The notes below the pieces were generated by a model that was not told where the DNA came from, ran no database searches, and saw only the letters and a program-made list of their open reading frames with translations. Both the position numbers and the translations under genes were made by a program. DNA of 64,000 nt from Marinobacter iranensis (GTDB lineage Bacteria > Pseudomonadota > Gammaproteobacteria > Pseudomonadales > Oleiphilaceae), in the NCBI RefSeq assembly GCF_029207565.1, contig NZ_JANCMW010000002.1, positions 62,001 through 126,000 of the forward strand. Direction: 5' to 3'. Positions 1-7,791 of this stretch are shown piece after piece (within the stretch, counting starts at the first letter, position 1; every line of letters starts with the position of its first letter).

Positions 1-117
1 GGCGCGGGTGAGAGAGCCTTCCAGCTTGAGCCAGTGGCCCAGCGGGCCGTGTATATCTGGCTCTCTCAGCCCGGCAGCGGAAAAAGACCGGTACCAGTCC
101 GTGGGTGGAATACGCAT
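1..117 (-). CDS. ubiC: Chorismate--pyruvate lyase, N-terminal fragment (runs off the window)
   Basis: Thirty-nine N-terminal codons on the minus strand are visible before the window edge. The peptide has a Trp-Tyr pair, then PLGHWLKLEGSLTRA, which resembles the early W-L...GSLT-R region of proteobacterial chorismate lyases. These enzymes convert chorismate to 4-hydroxybenzoate for ubiquinone synthesis. An upstream in-frame GTG at 138-136 is an alternative start. The gene lies 37 nt downstream of hpt on the same strand (16 nt from the GTG). Rubredoxin genes near ubiC are also seen in Pseudomonas. The identification rests on a short motif and on context. Confidence 0.6.
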   Translation of the reverse strand, partial: MRIPPTDWYRSFSAAGLREPDIHGPLGHWLKLEGSLTRA

Positions 118-154
118 TATCGTATGGTTGTCAGCCACGACAGCCGCGGACAGC

Positions 155-712
155 TCAAAGCCCCTTAACGGCATAAATTCCCGGGGCGTTGCGCCAGTAA
201 CCCTTATAGTCCATGCCGTAGCCAAACAGGAAGCGGTCTTCTACCTCCAGGCCGGTAAAGTCGGCCTTGAGATCCGGTCTCGCCTTGCGGTCGTGTTGTT
301 TGTCGACCAGTACCGCCGTCAGGACCTCTTTGGCGCCATGGGCGAGGCAGTAATCCACAATGGCGCAGAGGGTCGTACCTTCGTCGAGGATGTCATCGAC
401 GATCAGTACGGTGCGGCCGTTCATGTCCGCCTCCGGCTGCAGTTTCCATTCCAGGATGCCGCCAGTGGTTTCCTGCCGATAGCGTGTGGCGTGGAGATAT
501 TCCGCCTGTACCGGGAACGTGAGCCGTGGCAGCAACTGGCCAGTGAGGATCAGTCCGCCATTCATCACGCAGAACAGCAGGGGGTTGGTGTTCTTCAGGC
601 GCCCGGTGATGTCGTCCGCAAGGGACTGGATGGCGGCCTGAACCTGCTGCTCGCTCACCAGGCAGTCGGCTTCGGCCATTACCTGATTCAGTTCGGCGAC
701 GGTATCGGTCAT
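155..712 (-). CDS. hpt: Hypoxanthine-guanine phosphoribosyltransferase family protein
   Basis: This is a 185-aa type I phosphoribosyltransferase that transfers ribose-5-phosphate from PRPP to a purine base (salvage of hypoxanthine or guanine). The PRPP-binding signature VLIVDDILDEGTTL occupies residues 102-115, with the paired Asp residues that contact PRPP/Mg. A VDKQ segment follows at about 136-139, where the purine-contacting Lys usually lies. The early MNGG at 50-53 fits the flexible-loop region of the family. It is a cytosolic enzyme of normal length. It is transcribed toward ubiC with 37 nt between the two reading frames, so the two may be co-transcribed. Exact base preference cannot be read from the sequence. 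Confidence 0.85.
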   Translation of the reverse strand: MTDTVAELNQVMAEADCLVSEQQVQAAIQSLADDITGRLKNTNPLLFCVMNGGLILTGQLLPRLTFPVQAEYLHATRYRQETTGGILEWKLQPEADMNGRTVLIVDDILDEGTTLCAIVDYCLAHGAKEVLTAVLVDKQHDRKARPDLKADFTGLEVEDRFLFGYGMDYKGYWRNAPGIYAVKGL

Positions 713-929
713 AGCGGTCGGGTCCTGTCGTAAAACGGTCGATTATACCGGAGGAGAGGCGCCGAAGGGAGGGGGCGTTTTGCGGGTGCGGCCCCGGTAT
801 TTATGGGTATTGGCAGAAAACCCGTTGAATGGCTGTCTGCGCTGGCATTGGTCAACGCTGCGGCGATGGGTATGATGGGTTCCCGGTGGCAGCGGTGTCT
901 GGACGGAGCAACAATGACTTGCGCGCATG

Positions 930-942
930 ATTGTCTGACAAT
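930..942. promoter_or_regulatory. Perfect inverted repeat upstream of rubredoxin (candidate operator)
   Basis: ATTGTC-T-GACAAT is a perfect 6+6 bp inverted repeat 35 nt before the rubredoxin start. It lies between a weak -35-like TTGCGC (919-924) and a -10-like TACTAT (944-949). The TTGTC-N-GACAA form resembles sites of FadR/GntR-type regulators. The promoter reading is an inference. The rest of 713-977 shows no gene. Confidence 0.4.
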
Positions 943-977
943 TACTATCGCGCCTTGATGAATTTCGGAGGAGTGGC

Positions 978-1145
978 ATGAAGAAGTGGCAGTGTGTTGT
1001 CTGTGGATTTATTTACGACGAGGCGGAGGGCTGGCCCGACGACGGTATCGAGCCTGGAACCGCCTGGGAAGATGTGCCTGAAGATTGGGAGTGCCCGGAT
1101 TGCGGCGTGGGCAAGGAAGATTTCGAGATGATTGAGATCGGCTGA
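978..1145 (+). CDS. rubA: Rubredoxin
   Basis: This 55-aa protein is a small one-iron electron carrier. The two Fe-binding knuckles are visible: CVVCG at residues 6-10 and CPDCG at 39-43. They are separated by the typical aromatic-rich middle with the [17 protein letters not shown] pattern. A GGAGGAG Shine-Dalgarno run ends six to seven bases before the ATG. The stop codon is 37 nt before the rubredoxin reductase start, so the pair forms a transcription unit that passes electrons from NAD(P)H to rubredoxin. In related bacteria the acceptor is an AlkB-type alkane hydroxylase, but no such hydroxylase lies in this window. Length and cysteine spacing are fully normal. Confidence 0.95.
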   Translation: MKKWQCVVCGFIYDEAEGWPDDGIEPGTAWEDVPEDWECPDCGVGKEDFEMIEIG

Positions 1146-1182
1146 TACGCCGGTATTGACGAACAGGTTTGGAGAGCAGGTA

Positions 1183-2337
1183 ATGAGCATAGACGCCCCC
1201 ATCGTGATTGTGGGTACCGGATTGTCAGGCTATTCACTGGCCAGGGAAATCCGCAAGCAGGATAAGGAAACGCCGATTGTGATGGTCACGGCGGACGATG
1301 GCTTCAGTTACTCCAAACCCATGCTTTCCACCGGTTTCACCAAGGGCAAGGAGGCCGATGAGCTGGCCCAGGCCTCGTCGGATACCATGGTGGAGCAGTT
1401 GGACCTGGAGTTGCGTACCCACACCACAGTTACCGGTATTGATCCGGACGCCCACGAACTGGTGCTGGGTGATGAACGGCTGGGCTACAGCAAACTGGTA
1501 CTGGCCTGGGGCGCGGACGTGATTCGCCTGTCCATAGCCGGGGATGGCCATGAGCGCGTGTTCTCCATCAACGATCTGATGGACTATCGTGCTTTTCGCA
1601 AGGCTCTACAGGGCAGGAAGCGGGTGGCCATCATGGGTGCCGGTCTGATCGGCTGCGAGTTTGCCAATGACCTGCGTAACGGGGATGTCGAAGTGGATGT
1701 GATTGCCCCCTCCGATGCCCTGATGCCAGGCCTGCTGCCGGCGCGTGCCGCGCAAGCGGTGCGTGAGGGTCTCGAAGAACTGGGTGTCCGGTTTCATCTG
1801 GAGACGGTGGTGGAGCACATTGCCGAGAGCGGCGACGGCGTGCGCCTGAGCCTGGCCAATGGCGAGCAGTTGGATGCCGACCTGGTGATTTCTGCGGTGG
1901 GGCTGCGGCCGCGCACGGAGCTGGCGGCCGCGGCGGGCCTTGAGACCAATCGTGGAATCGTGGTGAACCGTGCCCTGGAAACGTCGGCAGCGGATGTTTA
2001 CGCCCTGGGTGATTGCGCGGAAGTGGATGGACACGTGCTGTTGTATGTTTTGCCGTTGATGGCCTGTGCCCGCTCACTGGCCAAAACCCTGGTGGCCGAA
2101 CGCACCGAGGTGAAATACGGCACCATGCCGGTCATGGTCAAAACCCCCTGCTGCCCGACAGCTGTCTGCCCGCCACCGGCCAATGCGACGGGCGACTGGG
2201 AGGTGGAGGCAGATGGCCAGGATGTCCGTGCCCTGTTCAAGAGCGACTCCGGCGAGGTGCTGGGGTTTGCGGTGACCGGTCGTTACGCAGTGGAGAAGCA
2301 GGCCCTGTCGAAGGAGGTTCCGCCGATCCACAACTGA
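1183..2337 (+). CDS. rubB: Rubredoxin--NAD(+) reductase (FAD-dependent)
   Basis: This 384-aa flavoprotein of the pyridine nucleotide-disulfide oxidoreductase fold reduces rubredoxin with NADH. An N-terminal FAD-binding GTGLSGYSLA motif begins at about residue 10. A second dinucleotide motif (AIMGAGLIGCEFA) is near residue 146 for NAD(P)H. The late FAD motif YALGDCAE is near residue 274. The ATG at 1183 follows GGAGAGCAGG; an upstream TTG extension would overlap the rubredoxin gene and is not needed. It directly follows rubredoxin. A cluster of cysteines and prolines near residues 320-330 (PCCPTAVCPP) is typical of the rubredoxin-reductase subgroup. Confidence 0.92.
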   Translation: MSIDAPIVIVGTGLSGYSLAREIRKQDKETPIVMVTADDGFSYSKPMLSTGFTKGKEADELAQASSDTMVEQLDLELRTHTTVTGIDPDAHELVLGDERLGYSKLVLAWGADVIRLSIAGDGHERVFSINDLMDYRAFRKALQGRKRVAIMGAGLIGCEFANDLRNGDVEVDVIAPSDALMPGLLPARAAQAVREGLEELGVRFHLETVVEHIAESGDGVRLSLANGEQLDADLVISAVGLRPRTELAAAAGLETNRGIVVNRALETSAADVYALGDCAEVDGHVLLYVLPLMACARSLAKTLVAERTEVKYGTMPVMVKTPCCPTAVCPPPANATGDWEVEADGQDVRALFKSDSGEVLGFAVTGRYAVEKQALSKEVPPIHN

Positions 2338-2417
2338 TTGGTGGCATCGGGATTGCGAAAATCCCCGGCTTGCGGTAGAAACTCATTCGTGAGCTAACGA
2401 AATCGACAGGAGCAGGC

Positions 2418-3275
2418 ATGCTTGAAGTAACCAGAAAACTGGTGGATCTGCTGGATCTTGCCCCCATTGGCGATGACCATTTCCAGGGCGACAGCGAAGA
2501 TCTTGGCTTTCCCAACGTGTTTGGTGGCCAGGTACTGGGCCAGGCACTGATGGCGGCCAGCCGCACGGTGGAAGGGCGTCTGCCTCATTCCCTGCATGCC
2601 TATTTTTTGCGCCCCGGCAACCACAGCATGCCCATCGACTACGAAGTCCAGCGGGTTCGTGACGGCGGCAGTTTTTCCGTGCGCCGGGTGATTGCGCGCC
2701 AGGATGGCAAGGAAATCCTTACCGGATCCATGTCGTTCCAGGTTGCGGAAGAGGGCTTTGAGCACCAGTTGGACATGCCGGCGGCGCCGGACCCCGAGAG
2801 CCTCAAATCCGAGCAGGAATACGGCAGGTTACTGGCACCCCACGTACCAGAGCGCCACCGTGACACCCTGACCCGGGACCGCCCCATTGAGATCCGGCCT
2901 GTGGACCCGGTGAACCCGCTGAAGCCGGAGCCGCGTCCGCCCTATAAGCAAAGCTGGTTCCGGACCCAGGGTCACCTCCCGGATGACCCGGTGCTGCACC
3001 GGTGCCTGTTGACCTACGCCTCTGACTTCTCTTTCCTGGGCACTTCCCTGAATCCCCATGGCGTAACCTTCATGAGCAAGCAATTGCAGGTGGCCAGCCT
3101 GGATCATTCCATCTGGTTCCATCGTGAGTTCCGTATGGACGAGTGGTTGCTCTATGACAAGGACAGCCCCAGCGCGTCCGGCGGGCGTGGCTTCAATCGC
3201 GGTAATTTCTTTGACCGCCAGGGCCGGCTGGTGGCGTCGACCACCCAGGAAGCGCTGATCCGACAGCGGGGCTAG
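2418..3275 (+). CDS. tesB: Acyl-CoA thioesterase II
   Basis: This 285-aa double hot-dog thioesterase releases free fatty acids from acyl-CoA in the cytosol. The residues matching the E. coli catalytic triad are visible: Asp203 in YASDFSFLG, Ser227 in ASLDHSIWFH (Thr228 in E. coli, here a conservative Ser) and Gln277 in TTQEAL. The family hallmarks FGGQVLGQAL (residues 35-44) and YFLRPG (62-67) are present. A CAGGAGCAGG ribosome site precedes the ATG. The gene ends convergent with the phosphodiesterase gene, the two stop codons overlapping. It probably supports fatty-acid turnover alongside the alcohol and aldehyde oxidation genes elsewhere in the window. Confidence 0.93.
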   Translation: MLEVTRKLVDLLDLAPIGDDHFQGDSEDLGFPNVFGGQVLGQALMAASRTVEGRLPHSLHAYFLRPGNHSMPIDYEVQRVRDGGSFSVRRVIARQDGKEILTGSMSFQVAEEGFEHQLDMPAAPDPESLKSEQEYGRLLAPHVPERHRDTLTRDRPIEIRPVDPVNPLKPEPRPPYKQSWFRTQGHLPDDPVLHRCLLTYASDFSFLGTSLNPHGVTFMSKQLQVASLDHSIWFHREFRMDEWLLYDKDSPSASGGRGFNRGNFFDRQGRLVASTTQEALIRQRG

Positions 3276-5836
3276 CCGATCTTTCGTTTGTTGTCCTGAA
3301 TGTTGCGTTCGCTCAGCCATAGGGTCATTTCATCGAAGGGCAATGGTGGGGTCAGGATGTAGCCCTGGACCATGTCGCAGCCCATCGCTTCCAGCAGTTT
3401 CATCGTCTCTTCGCTCTCCACACCCTCGGCCACAACGCGATAGCCGAGGCTGTGGCACATCTCAATAGTGGTCTGGACAATCACCCGGTCATCGGCCTGG
3501 GTGGCCAGGTCAGTGACCAGTGAGCGGTCGATCTTGATCTCGCTGGCGGGCAGTTGCTTGATGTAGGAGAGCGACGAGTAGCCGGATCCAAAGTCATCAA
3601 TGGACAGCGGAATGCCGGTCGCGTGCAGGGAATTGAGCGCGCGCAGGGAATTGACCGGATCCTGCATCATCGAGGTCTCGGTGACCTCCAGGGTGATAGC
3701 TCCCCGATGGACGTGGTAACGGCTCATTAACCTTTGAACAAACAGCGGGAAGTCCGGTTCCCGTAGGTTATTGGGTGAGATGTTCACGGAGATATTGTGC
3801 GGACAGCCGTTGTCCAGCAATCGGCTCCTCAGTTCCAGGGACTGCTCCAGCGCCCAGCGGGTCAGCGGTTTGATCAGCCCGGTCTGTTCAGCAAGAGCGA
3901 TCAGTTCGTCGGCGGGTATCGGTTTTTTTCGGCCGGGCCAGCGAATCAAAGCTTCCAGGCCGACCACGTTCCGGGTTTTCAGTGACAGCTTTGGCTGCAG
4001 GTACAGGGCGAGTTCGCTGTGCCGCAGCGCATGTCGCAGCTCAGACACCAGAGTGAGACGGTCGGCACTGTAGGAGTCCCGGAAGGGCTGATAATGGGCC
4101 AGCCCCCGATCCCGGGCATCTCTGGAACCCTGGGCAATAAAGGCGCGCCGGATCAGCGTGGTGGCGTCGGTGGCATGATCTGGATAAATGGCCGTGCCGG
4201 TACGCGGGTCCAGCGGCAATTGCATGCCCAGGTAATCCAGCGGTGCGCGGATTTCCTCCAGTGCACGGACGATGGCGCGGGGTGTCTTCGCAAGAACGTC
4301 TGCCTCTACAACAAAACCGAAGGTGGCCGTTTCCAGCGAAGCCAGATAGAAATTCTGCTGCTCGGTCGATTCGACCGGGCATATGCCCGGGAGCTCCCCC
4401 ACGACACTGTTGAATCGCCGAGCGGCGAGTTCGATCAGCCGGTCGGTATTGCGGTGCCCAAGGGTTTTGGTGATGGCCGGAAGGTTGGTTAGATGAATCA
4501 CCGCGATGGAAAAACGCCTGTCCGGCTCCCGGGTAATCAGTTCGTTGATTGTCATCTCCAGGCAGGTACGATTGGGCAGTCCGGTTAACGGGTTGTGCAG
4601 GGCCTGGTCGATCAGCCTCAGCTCTGCCGCACGCCTTGCCGCCATGGCGGTAATTTCCGCCTCCCGGGCGCGGACCTTGTCTTCACGCTCCTGGTAGAGC
4701 CGGGCCGCCAGGGCGATGGTCAGCAGGATGGCTTCAAGCGCCGATCCGATTTCCATACCATAGGCGGTCACAAAGTTGGTGGGAACAAGCCCGTACTTGT
4801 TGGCGGCGGTGACAGCGCTCCCCAGGGTGAGCAATCCCCAGGCGATGGTGTAGTAGCTGGCCTGGGGGTTGCCTCTGATCCATTGCAGGGGGCCGATCAC
4901 CGTCAAAAGCAGGCAACTGGGAATGGCGAGGGCAACCGTAAGCCTGCTGGCTACGCTGTAGTCGGTCAGGAAGGTGATCACGGCCACCACAAGGTTGACC
5001 ACCACCGTATACCACACCAGCCTGTCCATCCTTGGGCTGGTGGACGGGAGGTTGAGAAAGGCACGGGAAAACAGCAGGGTGAATATCAGCGCCGTCGGCA
5101 CAGTCAGCATCATCGCCTGGTTGTGCAACCAGGGCGACCCGGGCCAGAGCAATTGGTAGGTGCTGCCATTCAGGCTGCCGATCAACAGCAGATAGCCCAG
5201 GGTGGAAAGCACATACAGCAGGTACATTTGCTCCCGTAGCGCCAGGAAGATAAACAGGTTGAAGAAAATAACCATGATCAGGATGCCGTAGTAGATTGCG
5301 TGCATCTGGTCTTCGATGGTCGTTGCTTCAAAGAAGTCGCGGGGGTTCCACAACCTTACCGGAATCTGCATGGCTCCCTGGGTCCGGACACGCAGTATCA
5401 CCTGATAATCGCTTTCCGGATCGGTTTCAAAGGAAAACAGGAAATTGCGGTGTTGGATCTGGCGCTGGTCAAACGGGAAATGGTCACCGGTCGGGATGCG
5501 TTGCCGGACGACGCCGTTCTCAAGCAGGTAAAAGGTGATTTCGTCGAGTTGCGGGTAGCGTATCTCCAGTAATTTACGTTCGCCCGGTATGGCCGATACA
5601 GGAATACGAAGCCACACGGTGTCGCGGATGTAGCCGAAGTTCGGACTTTCGCCTTCCAGTGACTGCCAGCGGTCGGAAGCAAGAGCCTCCTTGAGATCCA
5701 TCTGTTCCGCGGGTGCCACCCGGATGTAGTCCATATCCGGCTCTGCAAACCCGGATGGGGCCGGGCTTGCCTGGGTTCCGAAAGCCATTATGATCAATGC
5801 ACCCGTCAGGGCGAAAAACTGAACAATATGGCGCAC
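3272..5836 (-). CDS. 7TM-DISM membrane receptor with degenerate GGDEF and intact-looking EAL domain (c-di-GMP phosphodiesterase)
   Basis: This 854-aa protein has a signal peptide (about 1-23), an extracytoplasmic 7TMR-DISMED2-type sensor domain (about 35-165) and seven hydrophobic segments (about 175-385). A short helical linker, a GGDEF-family fold (about 415-580, starting GLPNR) and an EAL domain (about 595-840) follow. The GGDEF active-site loop is absent: ETATFGF stands where RxGGDEF should be, so no cyclase activity is expected. The EAL domain keeps E628-A-L in GLEALIRW, NISPNNL, EVTET, DDFGSGYSSLSYIKQLP and the KIDRSLV lysine, so c-di-GMP hydrolysis is likely. The gene is the third of a same-strand set after a diguanylate cyclase and a flavodoxin. 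The periplasmic ligand is unknown. Confidence 0.88.
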   Translation of the reverse strand: MRHIVQFFALTGALIIMAFGTQASPAPSGFAEPDMDYIRVAPAEQMDLKEALASDRWQSLEGESPNFGYIRDTVWLRIPVSAIPGERKLLEIRYPQLDEITFYLLENGVVRQRIPTGDHFPFDQRQIQHRNFLFSFETDPESDYQVILRVRTQGAMQIPVRLWNPRDFFEATTIEDQMHAIYYGILIMVIFFNLFIFLALREQMYLLYVLSTLGYLLLIGSLNGSTYQLLWPGSPWLHNQAMMLTVPTALIFTLLFSRAFLNLPSTSPRMDRLVWYTVVVNLVVAVITFLTDYSVASRLTVALAIPSCLLLTVIGPLQWIRGNPQASYYTIAWGLLTLGSAVTAANKYGLVPTNFVTAYGMEIGSALEAILLTIALAARLYQEREDKVRAREAEITAMAARRAAELRLIDQALHNPLTGLPNRTCLEMTINELITREPDRRFSIAVIHLTNLPAITKTLGHRNTDRLIELAARRFNSVVGELPGICPVESTEQQNFYLASLETATFGFVVEADVLAKTPRAIVRALEEIRAPLDYLGMQLPLDPRTGTAIYPDHATDATTLIRRAFIAQGSRDARDRGLAHYQPFRDSYSADRLTLVSELRHALRHSELALYLQPKLSLKTRNVVGLEALIRWPGRKKPIPADELIALAEQTGLIKPLTRWALEQSLELRSRLLDNGCPHNISVNISPNNLREPDFPLFVQRLMSRYHVHRGAITLEVTETSMMQDPVNSLRALNSLHATGIPLSIDDFGSGYSSLSYIKQLPASEIKIDRSLVTDLATQADDRVIVQTTIEMCHSLGYRVVAEGVESEETMKLLEAMGCDMVQGYILTPPLPFDEMTLWLSERNIQDNKRKIG

Positions 5837-5938
5837 GTAGTACCGATGTTGTTGTGATTGTCAGATCAAGTATGGCTTTAACTGATCGGGTGCTCAAGGA
5901 CGAAATGGCCGGTTTGTAGGGATCGCCCAACACGGGCG

Positions 5939-6385
5939 TTACAGTGCTTCCAGCCACTCCCGCACCCAGGGGATGGCTTCCAGCTCTGGTTCGGCGGTTT
6001 CCAGGGCGTCTATCCGCAGCGTCTCGCCCACTTTCCGGGCTGAGGTTTCGTAAAAGGCCTCCTCCATAAGCCCACCGGCACCGCAAAAAGTGTCACCATA
6101 GGAGCTGTCGCCAAGCACGATAACCCCGAAAGCGCGCCCGGGCTGCTGGGGCAGTTGTTCACGAAGCTGGAGGTAGAATGGAAGCAGGTTTGGCGGAAGT
6201 TCGCCCTGACCGGTAGTGGAGGTGCAGATTAGTACCGGTTCGTCGTTCTCGGATACCTCCTCCAGTGTTGGTTCCTCAAGGACGGTGATCCGGTGACCTT
6301 CCTGTTCCAGGGTTTTCTTCAGGGTACGTGCCGTCAGCAGGGCGCCGCCGTAAACGCTGCCAACAAGAATCCGGATAGAGGCCAT
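5939..6385 (-). CDS. Short-chain flavodoxin (MioC-like)
   Basis: This 148-aa FMN-binding flavodoxin is similar in size to E. coli MioC. The phosphate-binding loop is SVYGGALLTA (residues 9-18). The isoalloxazine-contacting loops are TSTTGQGELP (about 53-62) and LGDSSYGDTFCGAG (about 86-99). The ATG at 6385 has a GGGAAAAC ribosome site; a longer in-frame extension has no support and would overlap the cyclase gene. It lies between a diguanylate cyclase and a phosphodiesterase on the same strand, with gaps of 85 and 102 nt. It probably shuttles electrons in the cytosol. Its partner cannot be named, and a link with the c-di-GMP enzymes is only positional. Confidence 0.82.
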   Translation of the reverse strand: MASIRILVGSVYGGALLTARTLKKTLEQEGHRITVLEEPTLEEVSENDEPVLICTSTTGQGELPPNLLPFYLQLREQLPQQPGRAFGVIVLGDSSYGDTFCGAGGLMEEAFYETSARKVGETLRIDALETAEPELEAIPWVREWLEAL

Positions 6386-6470
6386 GAGTTTTCCCGTTCG
6401 TTCGTAGTGGCAGTCATCTTTGGGCCCTGCCTGTATTGCGGCACGATCATAACGGGTGAGGTGGCAGGGC

Positions 6471-7577
6471 TCAAGAACCCGTGCCAGGTGTGCTTGCTTC
6501 CTTGTTGGAGGTTCGTACCCGCGGGGCGACACGGTTACGTCCGTCTTCCTTGGCGCTGTACAGGTGAACGTCGGCCTGTTTCAGCAATTCGTCCACCGTG
6601 CCGGTCTTGGCGATGGAGCAGATGCCTGCACTGATGGTGACCGGCATGCGTTGGCCGGCGAAGGAGAACTCGGCGCTGGCCACCTCAGAGCGCAACCGTT
6701 CGGCCAGCGTCAGGGCCTGGAGCAGCGATGTGTCCGGCAGCAGGATCAGGAATTCCTCTCCGCCCCATCGTGCGGCCACATCGGCCTGGCGAATGACGGT
6801 TTGCATCAGCTCCGAGAAGGACCGCAGCACCTCATCGCCGGCGTCGTGACCGAAATCGTCGTTGATGTGTTTGAACAGGTCCAGGTCTATCAGGACAACG
6901 GAGAAGTGGTGGCCGGAACGCCGATACCGTGAGTATTCCTCGTTAAGCCGGTGCAGCATATCCCGACGGTTGGAAAGGCCGGTCAGTTCGTCGGTGCGGG
7001 CCGCGTGTTCGTGGGTACGGGCGAGGTCCATCAGCTCATTACGGGCTTTCAGACGGCTGGCTTCCAGCACAAAACAGAAGATGGACTCAAAGGTCAGCGT
7101 GGCGAAGAAGCGTATCTTGAAATCGGTGCTGTATTCCGCGGTGACCAGTGGTAATTCCGGAAACTGGAAGACGACAACCGCAAGCAGACAACAGAACAAC
7201 AGTACCGCTGTGCCGGTTTTCAGGTCGGTCAGGTAAAACAACAGGGGCGGGAAAACATAAAACCAGAGCGGGCCGGTGTTATTTTCGCCGCCGGTTACGA
7301 TCAGATACCCGAATAACAGGCCGACGATGGAGATCATGCCAACCTTCTGGCGGCGGCGGTTGCCGGACCGTGCGAAGGCGAGCATGTTCACGGCCACCAG
7401 TGCCGCAAAGAGCCAGAGTGACCAGGCATGGGCCGTGTGGGTTGCGAACCAAGCCTTGGCACCGATGCCCAGCAGAAACAGGATGGCCATGGCTGACAGG
7501 CCGGTCAGCAGGCGGGATACCTGCTCTTCCTCGCTTTCGTCGACAATTTGCTGGTTGGGATCAGGGAGTCTGGTCAT
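6471..7577 (-). CDS. Membrane-bound diguanylate cyclase (GGEEF)
   Basis: This 368-aa protein has about five to six hydrophobic helices in residues 25-175, then a helical linker and a C-terminal GGDEF domain. The active loop reads RWGGEEF (residues 270-276). An allosteric inhibitory RxxD site, R263-Q-A-D266, stands five residues before it. The substrate-binding DLDLFKHINDDFGHDAGD segment (231-248) is complete. It should make c-di-GMP from two GTP and be product-inhibited. The sensor part is a short membrane module without an obvious ligand-binding fold. It is first in a same-strand set with a flavodoxin and an EAL phosphodiesterase, giving a locus with opposing activities. Confidence 0.9.
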   Translation of the reverse strand: MTRLPDPNQQIVDESEEEQVSRLLTGLSAMAILFLLGIGAKAWFATHTAHAWSLWLFAALVAVNMLAFARSGNRRRQKVGMISIVGLLFGYLIVTGGENNTGPLWFYVFPPLLFYLTDLKTGTAVLLFCCLLAVVVFQFPELPLVTAEYSTDFKIRFFATLTFESIFCFVLEASRLKARNELMDLARTHEHAARTDELTGLSNRRDMLHRLNEEYSRYRRSGHHFSVVLIDLDLFKHINDDFGHDAGDEVLRSFSELMQTVIRQADVAARWGGEEFLILLPDTSLLQALTLAERLRSEVASAEFSFAGQRMPVTISAGICSIAKTGTVDELLKQADVHLYSAKEDGRNRVAPRVRTSNKEASTPGTGS

Positions 7578-7791
7578 GAAGCTCTTGTTATTGTTGATTC
7601 ACTACGCAGGCTGCGTGGTTAGCGATTATGGGTCAGGTTAGTCGAAGCGGAAAGTCTTTACAGCGACTTTGGTCAAGCAATCACCATCATGACCGTTTTG
7701 TTTCATTTTCATGGCAAAAAATTTATAGTTGCCGCCGTAAGAACGTGAAACAGCAACTCCCTGTGTCCCCCTGTTGCGAGACCTGACGTAT

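Noticed and set aside
1132..1182. Upstream TTG extension of rubredoxin reductase
   Set aside because: It overlaps the end of the rubredoxin gene and is without a ribosome site. The ATG at 1183 has one.
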